The notes under the pieces: generated by a model
The model's database searches: none
Told to the model about the DNA's origin: nothing
What the model saw: only the letters and a program-made list of their open reading frames with translations
NCBI RefSeq assembly: GCF_021504595.1
Contig: NZ_JACSGT010000001.1
Location: 1,860,001-1,924,000, forward strand
Reading direction: 5' to 3'
Origin: Chryseobacterium indicum
Lineage (GTDB): Bacteria > Bacteroidota > Bacteroidia > Flavobacteriales > Weeksellaceae
DNA length: 64,000 nucleotides
Program-made: the position numbers and the translations under genes
Part shown: positions 51,458 to 61,312 of the stretch, one piece after another
How positions within the stretch are numbered: the first letter of the stretch is position 1
How the letters are laid out: each line of letters begins with the position of its first letter

Positions 51458-52240
51458 TTAAGCAGCAAGTTTTTTAATGTTTTCAGGATTTCTTTTTTCA
51501 GACCACAATATAAAATCTGCATGCTTTGATTTTAAGGCGTCAATGTATTCATCTTTAACTGTCTTATCTGAGTCATTTATAATAGCAATAGCTTTAAATT
51601 CTTTTTTAGTTACTTTCTCCCTTGCCTCTTTTATATCCTCCCAAGAAAACAAAAAATTTGAAAGATTTGATTTATTCATAGAATTAAACGATTTTAAAAC
51701 AATTTCTTCTGATTTTTTAGCAATCTGAAAATCAAAATTAAATTCTAATCCTGTATTACCTTTAGCTATAAAATCTTGTGTATAAACAATATCATTATTG
51801 TCTAAATAAATTTGGACATCCTCTTTAAATATTGAAGCAACATTCGTTTTATTAAGTAAATGTAAATCATTTATCTCTAATATTGCCGAAATTAATTTAT
51901 GTTTAAGCAATGGGAACTTCTCTACAGATCCTTGTGTAATAATATTATCACCTGATAATTTAAGACCATAATTTAATAATATATTACCTAAAATATCTCT
52001 TCTATTTTTAGAAGCATTTATATTTATTCCAACTAAATTAAGATTGTGTAATGTCTCACCATCATCTGATAATGTCACTGTAGTACCTTCATTTTTAACA
52101 TATATATCTATACCATCATTAAAAGTACCAAAATAAGGAGTATTTATTAAATACCAGTCACTACTCTCATCTTTATAAGAGTAAGTTTTATCTTTTAACC
52201 ATTGATAGTATTCTTCTATCTTATTGTCAATCCAATTCAA
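51458..52240 (-). CDS. DUF1828/DUF1829 protein
   Basis: A 260-residue protein. The first 90 residues match DUF1828: NTPYFGTFNDGIDIYVKNEG and VTLSDDGETLHNLNLVGIN. The C-terminal half fits DUF1829 (FNFDFQIAKKSEEIVLKSF, AIAIINDSDKTVKDEYIDAL), perhaps a nuclease-like fold ending in FILWSEK. Such genes occur in phages, mobile islands and defence settings, usually next to a DUF6978 gene, as here. The start overlaps the stop of that gene by four bases, so they are co-translated. Biochemical role unknown. Confidence 0.72.
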   Translation of the reverse strand: MNWIDNKIEEYYQWLKDKTYSYKDESSDWYLINTPYFGTFNDGIDIYVKNEGTTVTLSDDGETLHNLNLVGININASKNRRDILGNILLNYGLKLSGDNIITQGSVEKFPLLKHKLISAILEINDLHLLNKTNVASIFKEDVQIYLDNNDIVYTQDFIAKGNTGLEFNFDFQIAKKSEEIVLKSFNSMNKSNLSNFLFSWEDIKEAREKVTKKEFKAIAIINDSDKTVKDEYIDALKSKHADFILWSEKRNPENIKKLAA

Positions 52241-52737
52241 AATAAAGATGTATTTATATTTAAACGTGAAATTACATTTATTTTCTCTCCAAATTTAAGT
52301 ACTAATTCAACAATATCTTGTTTATTATTCAAACTTTGAACTTCAAAATCGTATTCACTTAATGGAATTGCCCATGATAATGGTCTGTAGCCTTCAATAT
52401 ATATATGCACATGAGGCTCTTCTGGAGAGAAATACTTACCTAAATAAGGTTTCAAATATGAAGGTAAAGTTTCTAATTCGTGGTCGGGATTTATATGAGT
52501 GCCTTTAAAGTCGATTCTTAACAATCCAACATATGTGTTGTTTTCTTGATGATGTAAAGATGTTTTTAATAAAATTTTCTCATTACTTGTTAATTCAATT
52601 AAAAATTTCTGATCTTCATCATTTGGAGATAAGAACTCTAATCTGTTTCTTTTTTGTGATAAATCTAAAATTGCATTACTATCCTTTAATTTTTTAGGTA
52701 GTGAAAGCAAATATTCCGCATGCTTTGTTGAAAACAT
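52237..52737 (-). CDS. DUF6978-type protein
   Basis: A 166-residue protein whose core GLLRIDFKGTHINPDHELET followed by PHVHIYIEGYRPLSWAIPL matches the pattern LLRLDxxG-HxNPD...HxHIYxEG-WAxPL of the DUF6978 family. The cluster of conserved His and Asp residues suggests a metal-dependent active site. It forms a two-gene unit with the DUF1828/1829 protein. Pairing of these families is recurrent on mobile DNA, which makes a toxin-antitoxin or anti-phage pair likely but not proven. The family name is from memory. Confidence 0.65.
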   Translation of the reverse strand: MFSTKHAEYLLSLPKKLKDSNAILDLSQKRNRLEFLSPNDEDQKFLIELTSNEKILLKTSLHHQENNTYVGLLRIDFKGTHINPDHELETLPSYLKPYLGKYFSPEEPHVHIYIEGYRPLSWAIPLSEYDFEVQSLNNKQDIVELVLKFGEKINVISRLNINTSLF

Positions 52738-53253
52738 AATTTTTAGTTTTCACTAATGTATGAAAATATTCTAAAATTCTCATATACTAAAATCAAAACT
52801 AAATGCTATTCAATTATTATTGATTAAGTAAACTACCTGATCTTATCATTTTATAAAATTATTTAGATTTAGATTCATATTTTATTTCAAATTATTTTTT
52901 TTAAATTGAATTAGAATTTTACAATATTTTCATCCACATTTGCTTATTCTAGAATGTATTATTTAGAAATTACAAAAGAAATTTTTATAAAAATAAAATG
53001 ATACTACGACAAAACTCGTCGTGTTTTATTAATTTTTATCTTTTGAACAAAAAATAATCAGTAATTACAACTATTTTTCAAAGTCTATTATCTGAATATT
53101 TATTTATAGTACTCTATGAAGTAATGACATTAAATTCTGCAAAAATACTATGTGAAAATTTTATCTGAAATGTAAAATAGTCATTATTGATACATCTTAA
53201 ACCACAACAAAAAAAATCTAAAGTTATCGGGATTTTAAATTTCAAATTCAAAC
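52738..53253. other. AT-rich gap at the end of the island
   Basis: No gene found. It contains runs of A and T and a small ACGAC/GTCGT hairpin at 53006-53022 that could be a weak terminator. The region marks the return from island to core-like sequence. Confidence 0.4.
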
Positions 53254-53556
53254 TTACTTAATCTCCACAGGAACTGAGATTTTATCCCAATCCATTGAGA
53301 ATCCGTCATTATTTATTTTGGAAACCAGAGCTTCCTGTTTTGCAGGCAGCGCTTTTGTTTTTTACGTCTACAGTAAAGCATTTTTTGCCTGTTCGTATTT
53401 GTGAGCGCCCCATTGTTTTGGCTCTTTGTTGAAGATAGCAGCCCAAGTTCCGCTTTCTCTAGGAATCAAGAAAAAGCTGTACTTTCCGGCAGGAAGTTTT
53501 TTACCCTGAACGCTAATTTCTTTATCCAGCGTATTTTTCACGAAATACAGGAAAAT
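53254..53556 (-). pseudogene. DUF2911 protein remnant
   Basis: Minus-strand translation gives [40 protein letters not shown] and [15 protein letters not shown], then a stop; in a shifted frame it continues KALPAKQEALVSKINNDGFS and ends WDKISVPVEIK-stop. The [17 protein letters not shown] pattern is that of DUF2911. The N-terminal half is missing and a frameshift or small deletion lies near 53365. It abuts the DUF6150 gene and is probably what is left after a deletion at the island edge. Confidence 0.7.
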
Positions 53557-53587
53557 ATAATGAAAGGCTGAAGATTTCTTCCTACTT

Positions 53588-53866
53588 CTATCTAGCTAAT
53601 CTTCCCTTATATCGGCTTTCCTTCTGCCATCCTGCTTCACCTTGAGAGTCTACAAAGCAGATTTTTAGATCCGCCATTCCCGGAGAAGTAAAGAATATCA
53701 AAAAATCAGCATCTTGTTTATTACGAGTGATAAACCAATGTGCATCCCCATGAGCCAATCCCCAGGAAGCAACCCTATGAACCAATAAATCTGCATCTCC
53801 CCTGCTTACAATCGCAACTCTTATACGTGCTTCTCCCATAGATTCGGTCTGATATATTCTTGCCAT
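53588..53866 (-). CDS. DUF6150 (Septknot-like) protein
   Basis: A 92-residue protein: [40 protein letters not shown] and [14 protein letters not shown] form the conserved pattern of DUF6150, small proteins of one fold with no assigned role. The full length is present. It stands alone between a pseudogene and the AraC-type gene. Confidence 0.7.
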   Translation of the reverse strand: MARIYQTESMGEARIRVAIVSRGDADLLVHRVASWGLAHGDAHWFITRNKQDADFLIFFTSPGMADLKICFVDSQGEAGWQKESRYKGRLAR

Positions 53867-54141
53867 TTTTAAATGATTTTTTATGCTTTTATTAAACAGA
53901 TAAAATTATGATTGAAAATAAATCACAAATATACTATGTGAGTAAACAAGATGGAAAAATAATTTCAGATTTTTTTTTATCTGTTACAGCCAAAAAGACT
54001 AATTTAAACTCATCCACCATAAATCTCACAGTCTTTCACCCATTAAATTTTAAATAAATTCCGTATATTTATATGGCCACTAAAACTAAAAACTATGACT
54101 TCTTTTCAACTGAAAAAAGGTTTGTAAACGGTTCATTATCT

Positions 54142-55032
54142 TTAATTCAAACTCATGTTTTTAAATTCCATGGGCTTCATTCCTGTCTGTTTTTTAAACA
54201 GTCTCGTGAAGTAGGATGCATTTTCGAAACCAAGCTGAAAAGCAATTTCTGTAATGCGTTTTTCTTTAAGTCTTAAAAGATTTTTGGCTTCGGAAATCAG
54301 AAAAATATGAATGAGCTCCATTGCCGTTTTTCCTGTTTCCTGTTTCAATAAATCGCTGAGATAACGTGGAGAAACAAAAAGCTGCTCTGCTAATTGTGCA
54401 ACAGTGGGAAGTCCGTTATGCTCCAATTGACCTTCATTGATGTAATTCTTTAAGGCGGCGTTAAATTTCGAAATCATTTTTCCTTTTATCTGGGAATGAT
54501 CGACAAATTGTCTTTTGTAAAACCGCTGTGCATATTTCAGAATGGATGAAATATGGCTAAGAATAATCTCACGGCTGTATTCGTCCGGATTATTAAAATA
54601 TTCTTTCTGAATTTTATCCTTTAGTTCCAGAATAATCTGCTCTTCTTTTGGGGAAAGATGGAGCGCTTCCGTCACTTCATAATCAAAAAAGCTGTATTGC
54701 TCTATTGTACTGAAAAGCTCGTGGCCCTTAAGATAATCTTCATGAATCAGCAGCATATAGCCATTTTCTTCAAAATGCAAATCTTTCATTTCGATAATTT
54801 GTCGCGGCTTTGCGAAAAACAGACTGCCATTGTTGTGATCATACGGCGTTCTTCCATACATAAAAACGCCCGATTTTATTTTCTTAAAAGCAATAATATA
54901 GCCATCTGTCGTGAATTCCCGATTCCCTAAAGTGCATTCGGACAGACAGCCGATTACACTGAAAAGCGGACTTTCCGGAGCGCTCCATCCGTTATCTGAA
55001 TGAAGATCTGTCAGGGTTTTATAGTGTTTCAT
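54142..55032 (-). CDS. AraC-family transcriptional regulator
   Basis: A 296-residue regulator. The N-terminal 170 residues form a cupin-like ligand-binding region (VFMYGRTPYDHNNGSLFFAKPRQI). The C-terminal AraC domain has both helix-turn-helix motifs: PTVAQLAEQLFVSPRYLSDL with LLKQETGKTAMELIH, and ITEIAFQLGFENASYFTRLF followed by KQTGMKPMEFK. It is a close paralogue of the regulator at 56903, and the two flank the hydrolase and dehydrogenase genes. The hydrolase gene starts upstream in the same direction, so it may be co-transcribed with it. Confidence 0.92.
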   Translation of the reverse strand: MKHYKTLTDLHSDNGWSAPESPLFSVIGCLSECTLGNREFTTDGYIIAFKKIKSGVFMYGRTPYDHNNGSLFFAKPRQIIEMKDLHFEENGYMLLIHEDYLKGHELFSTIEQYSFFDYEVTEALHLSPKEEQIILELKDKIQKEYFNNPDEYSREIILSHISSILKYAQRFYKRQFVDHSQIKGKMISKFNAALKNYINEGQLEHNGLPTVAQLAEQLFVSPRYLSDLLKQETGKTAMELIHIFLISEAKNLLRLKEKRITEIAFQLGFENASYFTRLFKKQTGMKPMEFKNMSLN

Positions 55033-55059
55033 CGGCTGAATTTTAACTGTAAAAAATAA

Positions 55060-55893
55060 CTATTTATGCAGGAAAAGATTGATGTAATCCGCCGTAATTT
55101 CAGGATACTGATGTTGCGGTCCGTGTCCGGCATCATTTAAAATGATATGCTGCATTGTAGGTGCATTTTTCATTAATGGAAACCAATTTTCAGTGGCAAA
55201 ACTAATGTCATGGTCTCCCGAAATCACCAGAACCGGCGTTTTTAAAGTTTTGTATCCTTCGCGGAAATTCAGCTGGTCTTCTTTAAAAGATCCGGAACCT
55301 GCAAAGTACCTTTGGAAAAGTTCCGTTGTAGAAGGAATCAATGCTCTGTTAAGCCGCTGCGCAATTCTGTCGTGTGATTCTTTAGCTGCCTTTCTGCTTT
55401 TTTCCGAAGCCGGTTCGAAGAAAAGATAGTATTCGTCTTCCAGATTGTTTTCAGGTTTCAAAGCATGCTCGTAAAAAACGGGTTCTATTGCGATTTTATT
55501 TTCTCCCGGAGGATTAGTTCCTATTAAAACAGTTTTCAATACCCGTTCCGGATTCTGAAACATTACCGTTTGGGTTACCAATCCGCCATAAGACCAGCCC
55601 AATACATTGAATTTGTCGATTCCCAGATAATCGGCAAGTGCGGGAACGGTTTCTGCAACTTGAAAAATATTCAGAGGCAGCTCGCCTTCGGAATTTCCAA
55701 TTCCCGGATAATCAAAAAGAATTACGGTATTTTTTTCCGCCAGAGCATCCACAAAAAGAGGATCCCACGTGTCCAGAATTCCTCGGAACCGATTAATGAA
55801 AAATAATGGCGTTCCTTCTCCGAATCTGCGATAGGCAATTTTATTATGGTTAATGTCTGCAAACTGGGTTTCTGCTGTTAATGCTGTTTTCAT
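55060..55893 (-). CDS. Alpha/beta hydrolase
   Basis: An alpha/beta-hydrolase of about 277 residues. The nucleophile elbow is GWSYGG, the oxyanion region FINRFRGILDTWDP, the acid VISGDHDISFA and the catalytic histidine DAGHGPQHQYP. The start is probably the Met of MKTALTAETQF at 55893; an in-frame ATG 17 codons upstream overlaps the dehydrogenase stop region. No signal peptide. The substrate is not predictable; relatives include small-ester and haloalkane hydrolases. It lies between the AraC-type and dehydrogenase genes, reading the same way. Confidence 0.88.
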   Translation of the reverse strand: MKTALTAETQFADINHNKIAYRRFGEGTPLFFINRFRGILDTWDPLFVDALAEKNTVILFDYPGIGNSEGELPLNIFQVAETVPALADYLGIDKFNVLGWSYGGLVTQTVMFQNPERVLKTVLIGTNPPGENKIAIEPVFYEHALKPENNLEDEYYLFFEPASEKSRKAAKESHDRIAQRLNRALIPSTTELFQRYFAGSGSFKEDQLNFREGYKTLKTPVLVISGDHDISFATENWFPLMKNAPTMQHIILNDAGHGPQHQYPEITADYINLFLHK

Positions 55894-55924
55894 TGTGATA
55901 GAATTTTTATAGTCGTATTTTAAA

Positions 55925-56749
55925 TTAATGTCCGTGTGCTGCAATGCTTACTTCTTTCCAGTTTTCAATATCTTCCAGACGTTTTTTATACACTTCGCTT
56001 ACAACATGATAGGCAATTTTACCGAATAATACTCTTTTTGGAGGATTCCCATTGTCGATAATATCCAAAATTGGCTGAACGGTAGCTTCCGGTTTTCCCC
56101 AGGTTTCAGGATTGTCGCCGGACTCCGTAAACGCAGCACGCACCGGATTATAATCTGTAATTTCCGAAGAAGTCTGAACCGCCGAAGATCCTGCCCAATC
56201 TGTTGCAAAACCATTTGGCTCAATTAAAGTTGTTTTAATTCCCAGATGTGCCGTTTCGCTTCCTATGGTTTCTATAAGCCCCTCCACAGCAAACTTTGAA
56301 GCATTGTACAAGCCTAGCAATGGCAAAGTCGTCAATCCTAAAAAGCTGGAAACCTGAATAATATGCCCGCTTTTTTGTTTTCTCATCACTGGTAAAACAG
56401 CCTGCGCCACCCAAAGAGAGCCGAAGAAATTGGTTTCCATCTGTTCTCTTGCCTGTTGTTCCGAAGTTTCTTCAGTGGTTCCGAATAATCCGAAGCCTGC
56501 ATTGTTAATTAAAACATCAATTTTTCCGAAATATTCCTCTATTTTTCCGACAACTTCAAACACTTCTGTTCTATTATTGACATCCAGCTGCAATGGTAAA
56601 ATCTGATCGCCGTATTGTGTTTTCAAATCATCCAAAGCCGAAATATTTCTTGCTGAAGCTGCCACTCTGTCTCCTCTTTTCAAAAGTGCTTCTGCCCATA
56701 GTTTTCCAAATCCTTTTGATGCTCCTGTAATAAAAATTGTTTTTTGCAT
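55925..56749 (-). CDS. Short-chain dehydrogenase/reductase
   Basis: A 274-residue classical SDR. Cofactor motif TGASKGFGKLW near the N-terminus, NNAGFG, the catalytic Ser in IIQVSSFLGL and YNASK. Arg at the usual NADP position (SARNIS) suggests NADPH. Substrate unknown. It heads the minus-strand unit with the hydrolase and AraC gene, and is read divergently from the second AraC-type gene. Confidence 0.92.
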   Translation of the reverse strand: MQKTIFITGASKGFGKLWAEALLKRGDRVAASARNISALDDLKTQYGDQILPLQLDVNNRTEVFEVVGKIEEYFGKIDVLINNAGFGLFGTTEETSEQQAREQMETNFFGSLWVAQAVLPVMRKQKSGHIIQVSSFLGLTTLPLLGLYNASKFAVEGLIETIGSETAHLGIKTTLIEPNGFATDWAGSSAVQTSSEITDYNPVRAAFTESGDNPETWGKPEATVQPILDIIDNGNPPKRVLFGKIAYHVVSEVYKKRLEDIENWKEVSIAAHGH

Positions 56750-56792
56750 TTTGTTAAAATTTTAAATGTTTATTTGTTTAATTTTGATAAGA

Positions 56793-56800
56793 CAAAGTTA
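56793..56800 (-). promoter_or_regulatory. Promoter -7 element of dehydrogenase unit
   Basis: TAACTTTG on the minus strand matches TAnnTTTG, 43 bp before the dehydrogenase ATG. A CAAA (TTTG on the minus strand) at 56828 is rather far to be the -33 box. Confidence 0.5.
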
Positions 56801-56902
56801 GGCGGATGAACTCCCGAAGCTCTAACACAAATGAGCGGAAGTATAGCACAGAAATACGCAACGAGACATTTAATATGGTAAAACGTCAATAAAAAGTAAA
56901 CT

Positions 56903-57811
56903 ATGGAAAAAATCAACCATTATAAAAGCATCACAGAACTACACGAGAAAAGTAGTTTTGAGATGCCAAAACATCCGCTGATAAGTCTTATGACGTGTAA
57001 AGAATTAATGACATATTCTGTAGGGGAAGACCGTTTTACCGGTGATTTTTATATGGTTGCGCTGAAAAAGATAAAATCAGGGCACGTTTTGTACGGGAAG
57101 ACCAAATATGACCACAGCAACGGTTCGGCAGTTTTTATGAAACCGCGTCAAATCATTGAAGTAAGCAATGTACAGTTTGCAGAAAAAGGTTTTGTAATGT
57201 TTTTCCACGAAGATTATCTTTCCGGACATCATCTTTACGAACAGATAAAAAAATACGGTTATTTCGAATATGAAATCAATGAAGCGTTGCACATTTCTCC
57301 CAGTGAAGAACTGATATTGTGGGAATTATATTATAAAATCCGGAAAGAATATGATGAAAATCCGGATGAATTCAGCCGTGAGATCATTCTGTCGCACATA
57401 GATTCTATTCTTAAATATTCTGACCGGTTTTATAAGAGACAGTTTATTGACAGAAGCATCAATGTATCAGGAACGATGCTCAAAAAATTCCAGAAAGTGG
57501 TAGATAATTATTTTGAAAAAGACCTGCACTTACAAGATGGGCTGCCAACCGTTAATTACCTTGCGGATAAACTTTCTGTTTCCACGCGTTATCTGAGTGA
57601 TGTTTTAAAGCAGGAAACCGGAAAAACAGCTTTGGAGCATATTCATATTTATTTGATTAAAGAAGCTAAAAATCTACTGTTAAGTTCAGAAAACAATGTT
57701 TCCGGAATAGCTTATGATCTGGGATTTGAAAGTCCTTCTTACTTTACAAGATTATTCAAAAAAATTGTTGGATTAACTCCTGTTCAGTATCGGGAAAATG
57801 TTAATATCTGA
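56903..57811 (+). CDS. AraC-family transcriptional regulator
   Basis: A 302-residue paralogue of the regulator at 54142, sharing the layout throughout: HYKSITELH at the start, VLYGKTKYDHSNGSAVFMKP in the ligand-binding part, and HTH motifs PTVNYLADKLSVSTRYLSDV and VSGIAYDLGFESPSYFTRLF. It is divergent to the dehydrogenase gene and probably regulates that unit. The gene converges with galT at 16 bp. Confidence 0.92.
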   Translation: MEKINHYKSITELHEKSSFEMPKHPLISLMTCKELMTYSVGEDRFTGDFYMVALKKIKSGHVLYGKTKYDHSNGSAVFMKPRQIIEVSNVQFAEKGFVMFFHEDYLSGHHLYEQIKKYGYFEYEINEALHISPSEELILWELYYKIRKEYDENPDEFSREIILSHIDSILKYSDRFYKRQFIDRSINVSGTMLKKFQKVVDNYFEKDLHLQDGLPTVNYLADKLSVSTRYLSDVLKQETGKTALEHIHIYLIKEAKNLLLSSENNVSGIAYDLGFESPSYFTRLFKKIVGLTPVQYRENVNI

Positions 57812-57827
57812 TCGGTATATTTTATTT

Positions 57828-58871
57828 TTAAGGAAGATTCTTTAATATCTCTGCACTTTGCTCCGGCGTGATATCACGCTGAGCTTCGGCAAGCATTTCA
57901 TAACCGACCATAAATTTTTTCACTTCTGCACTTCTCAGCAAAGGCGGATAAAAATGCATATGAAAATGCCACTCCGGATGAGACTCTCCGTCGGTTGGCG
58001 ATTGATGAATTCCCGCTGAATAAGGAAAGGAAACATTAAAAAGATGGTCGTATTTTGTCGTCAGATCTTTTAAAATTAATGCTAAGGATAATTTTTCGTT
58101 TTCGGAAAAATGAAGAAGATTTTCAATTTTTCTTTTGCTTACAACCATCGTTTCGTAAGGCCATACTGCCCAAAACGGAACTAATGCGGCAAAATCCTCA
58201 TTTTCTAAAATAATTCTTTCTCTGGCTTCCAGCTCTTTTTTTACATAATCTTCCAAAAGAGAAGTCCCGTTTTTTTCAAAATATTTTTTAAGATTTTCCT
58301 GCGTCTTTAATACCATAGAGGGAATTGAAGACTGTGCCCAGATCTGCCCATGCGGATGAGGGTTGCTGCAGCCCATGACCTGACCTTTATTTTCGAAAAA
58401 CTGAACGTTATTGATGTAATCGAGATTTCCCAGTTCCTCATATTGTTTCTGCCAGACATCAACAACAGTTTTAATGTCATTAACTTCCATATCGGGCAGT
58501 GTAAGACTGTGATTTTCCGAAAAACAGATAACCCGGTTAATCCCGCGTTCAGGTTTTAATAAAAAGAAATCTGAAGTTTCACCAGAAAATTCGACATCGT
58601 CTTTCATCAGGGAGCCAAAATCATTATCAAAAACAAAAACTCCTTTATAATCCGGATTTTTTTCTCCGTTAACACGAACATTTCCTGAACACAAATAACA
58701 ATTTGGATCATGAGCAGGAAGCTGTTCTTCTGATGTTTTCTCTGTTTGTCCCTGCCAAGGTCGGTTCGCTCTTTGCGGAGAAACCAGAATCCATTCATCC
58801 AAAAGCGGATTGTATCTTCTGTGAGGATGGTTTTTCTGATTAAATGACGATTTCATTTCTCTGGTATTCAT
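57828..58871 (-). CDS. galT: Galactose-1-phosphate uridylyltransferase
   Basis: A 347-residue GalT with both His-triad motifs: CSNPHPHGQIWAQ carries the catalytic HPH, and HFHMHFYPPLL binds metal near the C-terminus. RRYNPLLDEWILVSPQRANR is the family opening and CYLCSGN the zinc-binding cysteine pair. It converts UDP-glucose plus galactose-1-phosphate to glucose-1-phosphate plus UDP-galactose in the Leloir pathway. The start may also be Met6; either start overlaps galK, so the two are coupled. Confidence 0.96.
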   Translation of the reverse strand: MNTREMKSSFNQKNHPHRRYNPLLDEWILVSPQRANRPWQGQTEKTSEEQLPAHDPNCYLCSGNVRVNGEKNPDYKGVFVFDNDFGSLMKDDVEFSGETSDFFLLKPERGINRVICFSENHSLTLPDMEVNDIKTVVDVWQKQYEELGNLDYINNVQFFENKGQVMGCSNPHPHGQIWAQSSIPSMVLKTQENLKKYFEKNGTSLLEDYVKKELEARERIILENEDFAALVPFWAVWPYETMVVSKRKIENLLHFSENEKLSLALILKDLTTKYDHLFNVSFPYSAGIHQSPTDGESHPEWHFHMHFYPPLLRSAEVKKFMVGYEMLAEAQRDITPEQSAEILKNLP

Positions 58872-60036
58872 TAATTCCGTCCGATATTTTTACTTTGTAG
58901 ACTTTCATGTCTATATTGTAAGCCTGTTTATACAGATCCGTGATATTTTCAATAACGCGATTTACCTTTTCATCTTTAATAAGATTGATGCTGCAGCCGC
59001 CAAAACCGCCACCCATAATTCTCGCTCCTAAGACGCCTTCTTCTTTTAACGTTTGTTCAACCATAAAGTCGAGCTCATCACAGCTTACTTCAAACTCTGT
59101 CGAAAGTCCTGTATGGGTTTCATTCAAAAGTTCACCAAGGTATTCTATATTACCTTCTGACAAAGCTTTTGCAGCCTTTTCCACTCTTTTGATTTCTTTG
59201 AGAAGGTAAAAGCATCTTTTATAAGGAACTTCTCCCATTTCTGATCTTGCTTCATCCAGCATTTCAAAACTGAAATCCCTGAATTTATTCACTTCAGGAA
59301 ATTTTTCGCCCAATATTTTTTTACCGTTGTCAACATCTCTTCTTCTGTCATTGTAACCGGAAGTAAGATGGGTATGTTTTACACAACTGTCGAAAAGAAC
59401 AAGACTGTAACCATCGATATTGGCCTCAAAATACTGATGCTCCAGAGAGTTACAATCCAACATAATCACCTGATGCTCTTTTCCGAAGACTGACGAAAAC
59501 TGATCCATAATGCCGCATTTTACCCCTGCAAAAGTATGTTCGGATTTCTGACCGATAACCGCTATTTCTTTTTTATTTAAATGTAAATCGAAAATTTCGT
59601 TGAGAAGATAAGCAAAACCACATTCTAAAGCAGCTGAAGAAGACAAACCGGAACCCATCGGAATCGTACTGCTGAAAGCAATCTGTAATCCTCCGACTTC
59701 TTTCCCAAGTTCCTGAATGGCATTAAAAACACCTAACAGATAATTTGCCCAGATCTTCGAAACCGGAATCTGCTTCTCATGAACATCAAAACTGAAAGAA
59801 TCATTAAAATCCTTCGCAAAAAAAGAAATTTCGGCATCCTCTGTTTTTTTTACAGCAAAACAAATGTACTTATCAATAGCCGCAGGAAGAACGAAGCCGT
59901 CGCTGTAATCTACGTGTTCTCCAATGATATTGATTCTTCCCGGAGCGAGAAAAATTCTTTCAGGTTCCGATTGGAAAAATGCCCGAAATGAGTTTTTTGT
60001 GTGATTGATTAAATTATCCTGCATACCTGACTGCAA
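58840..60036 (-). CDS. galK: Galactokinase
   Basis: A 398-residue GHMP kinase. Galactokinase signature GRINIIGEHVDYSDGFVLP near residue 30, ATP-binding PMGSGLSSSAALECGFA and the C-terminal GARIMGGGFGGCSINL. It phosphorylates galactose at C1, giving the substrate of GalT, whose gene overlaps its 3' end by 32 bp. A second Met (residue 5) could be the start. Confidence 0.96.
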   Translation of the reverse strand: MQSGMQDNLINHTKNSFRAFFQSEPERIFLAPGRINIIGEHVDYSDGFVLPAAIDKYICFAVKKTEDAEISFFAKDFNDSFSFDVHEKQIPVSKIWANYLLGVFNAIQELGKEVGGLQIAFSSTIPMGSGLSSSAALECGFAYLLNEIFDLHLNKKEIAVIGQKSEHTFAGVKCGIMDQFSSVFGKEHQVIMLDCNSLEHQYFEANIDGYSLVLFDSCVKHTHLTSGYNDRRRDVDNGKKILGEKFPEVNKFRDFSFEMLDEARSEMGEVPYKRCFYLLKEIKRVEKAAKALSEGNIEYLGELLNETHTGLSTEFEVSCDELDFMVEQTLKEEGVLGARIMGGGFGGCSINLIKDEKVNRVIENITDLYKQAYNIDMKVYKVKISDGINEYQRNEIVI

Positions 60037-60137
60037 TTTATGATTTTAAATTTTTTTGTCGCGAATTCACGAATAAAATTTGTCTTTTATCTGAAAAAAA
60101 CATGAATTCCTGCCAAATCATTTAAATCATGCAATGG

Positions 60138-61091
60138 CTATTTTCTCTTCATTACTTTTTCCACCGCTTCTACAATATCATGGGCTGTTAATCCGTATTT
60201 TTCCATCAGCTGATCCGGTGTTCCGCTTTCCCCGAAGCTGTCGTTTACAGCAACATATTCCTGAGGAGCAAGGTATTCTGTAATCAAGAGCTGAGCGACA
60301 CTGTCTCCCAATCCGCCTAATCTGTTGTGTTCTTCCGCAGTTACTACACAACCCGTTTTTTTAACGGAAGTAAGAATGGCTTCAGAATCTAAAGGCTTAA
60401 TGGTGTGAATGTTAATAATTTCAGCATCGATTCCCTGTTCTTCAAGAATTTCTCCTGCTTTAATGGCTTCCCAAACCAAATGTCCCGTTGCAATGATGGT
60501 TACATCTTTCCCTTCATTCACCATCCATGCTTTTCCGATTTCAAATTTTTGATCTTCATCTGTAAAAACAGGAATTACGGGACGTCCGAAACGCAGATAA
60601 ACAGGACCTTCGTAATCTGCAATAGCAATGGTTGCCGCTTTTGTCTGATTATAATCGCAGGTATTGATCACCGTCATCCCCGGAAGCATTTTCATTAATC
60701 CGATATCTTCCAGAATCTGATGGGTTGCACCGTCTTCACCTAACGTTAACCCTGCGTGAGATGCACAAATTTTCACATTTTTCCCTGAGTAAGCCACCGA
60801 CTGACGAATCTGATCGTACACTCTTCCTGTAGAAAAGTTAGCAAAAGTTCCCGTGAAAGGTATTTTTCCTTCCGTAGCCAGACCCGCTGCCATTCCAATC
60901 ATATTGGCTTCCGCGATTCCGATCTGGAAAAAACGCTCCGGTGCTTTTTCGATGAACTTTTCAAATTTTAAAGAACCAATAAGATCTGCACAAAGTCCGA
61001 CAACATTCGGGTTTTTGTCTGCCAGTTCTGCCATTCCTGCTCCGAAACCGCTTCGGGTGTCTTTTTTTTCTGTGTAGGTATATTTTTTCAT
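60138..61091 (-). CDS. Transketolase, C-terminal subunit
   Basis: A 317-residue protein with the pyrimidine-binding and C-terminal transketolase domains: ERFFQIGIAEANMIGMAAGL (catalytic Glu), FTGTFANFSTGRVYDQIRQS and ASHAGLTLGEDGATHQ. The C-terminal domain has TAEEHNRLGGLGDSVAQLL. It should form a heterotetramer with the N-terminal subunit encoded at 61689. Here 597 bp of repeat-rich DNA lie between the two subunit genes, which are usually adjacent. Confidence 0.94.
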   Translation of the reverse strand: MKKYTYTEKKDTRSGFGAGMAELADKNPNVVGLCADLIGSLKFEKFIEKAPERFFQIGIAEANMIGMAAGLATEGKIPFTGTFANFSTGRVYDQIRQSVAYSGKNVKICASHAGLTLGEDGATHQILEDIGLMKMLPGMTVINTCDYNQTKAATIAIADYEGPVYLRFGRPVIPVFTDEDQKFEIGKAWMVNEGKDVTIIATGHLVWEAIKAGEILEEQGIDAEIINIHTIKPLDSEAILTSVKKTGCVVTAEEHNRLGGLGDSVAQLLITEYLAPQEYVAVNDSFGESGTPDQLMEKYGLTAHDIVEAVEKVMKRK

Positions 61092-61312
61092 TTGTATATT
61101 AATTGTGGATATTTTTTTAATGCAAAAAGCGCAAATATTTTTTCATCTTATTAAGGATATTTCTGGTCGCAAAGTCGCTTTGCTCAGCTAAAAGTGGATT
61201 TCTCAAGTAAATTTTATCCGATGTTTTTACAAAATTTTTTTTTTTGTGAATATTAAAAGCTTTACAGGTCACCTACGAGGTTTTGTGATGCCGAATTATT
61301 TTGATCTGTTAT

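Noticed and set aside
53006..53022. ACGAC/GTCGT hairpin as a terminator
   Set aside because: Five-bp stem, no gene on the proper strand directly upstream.
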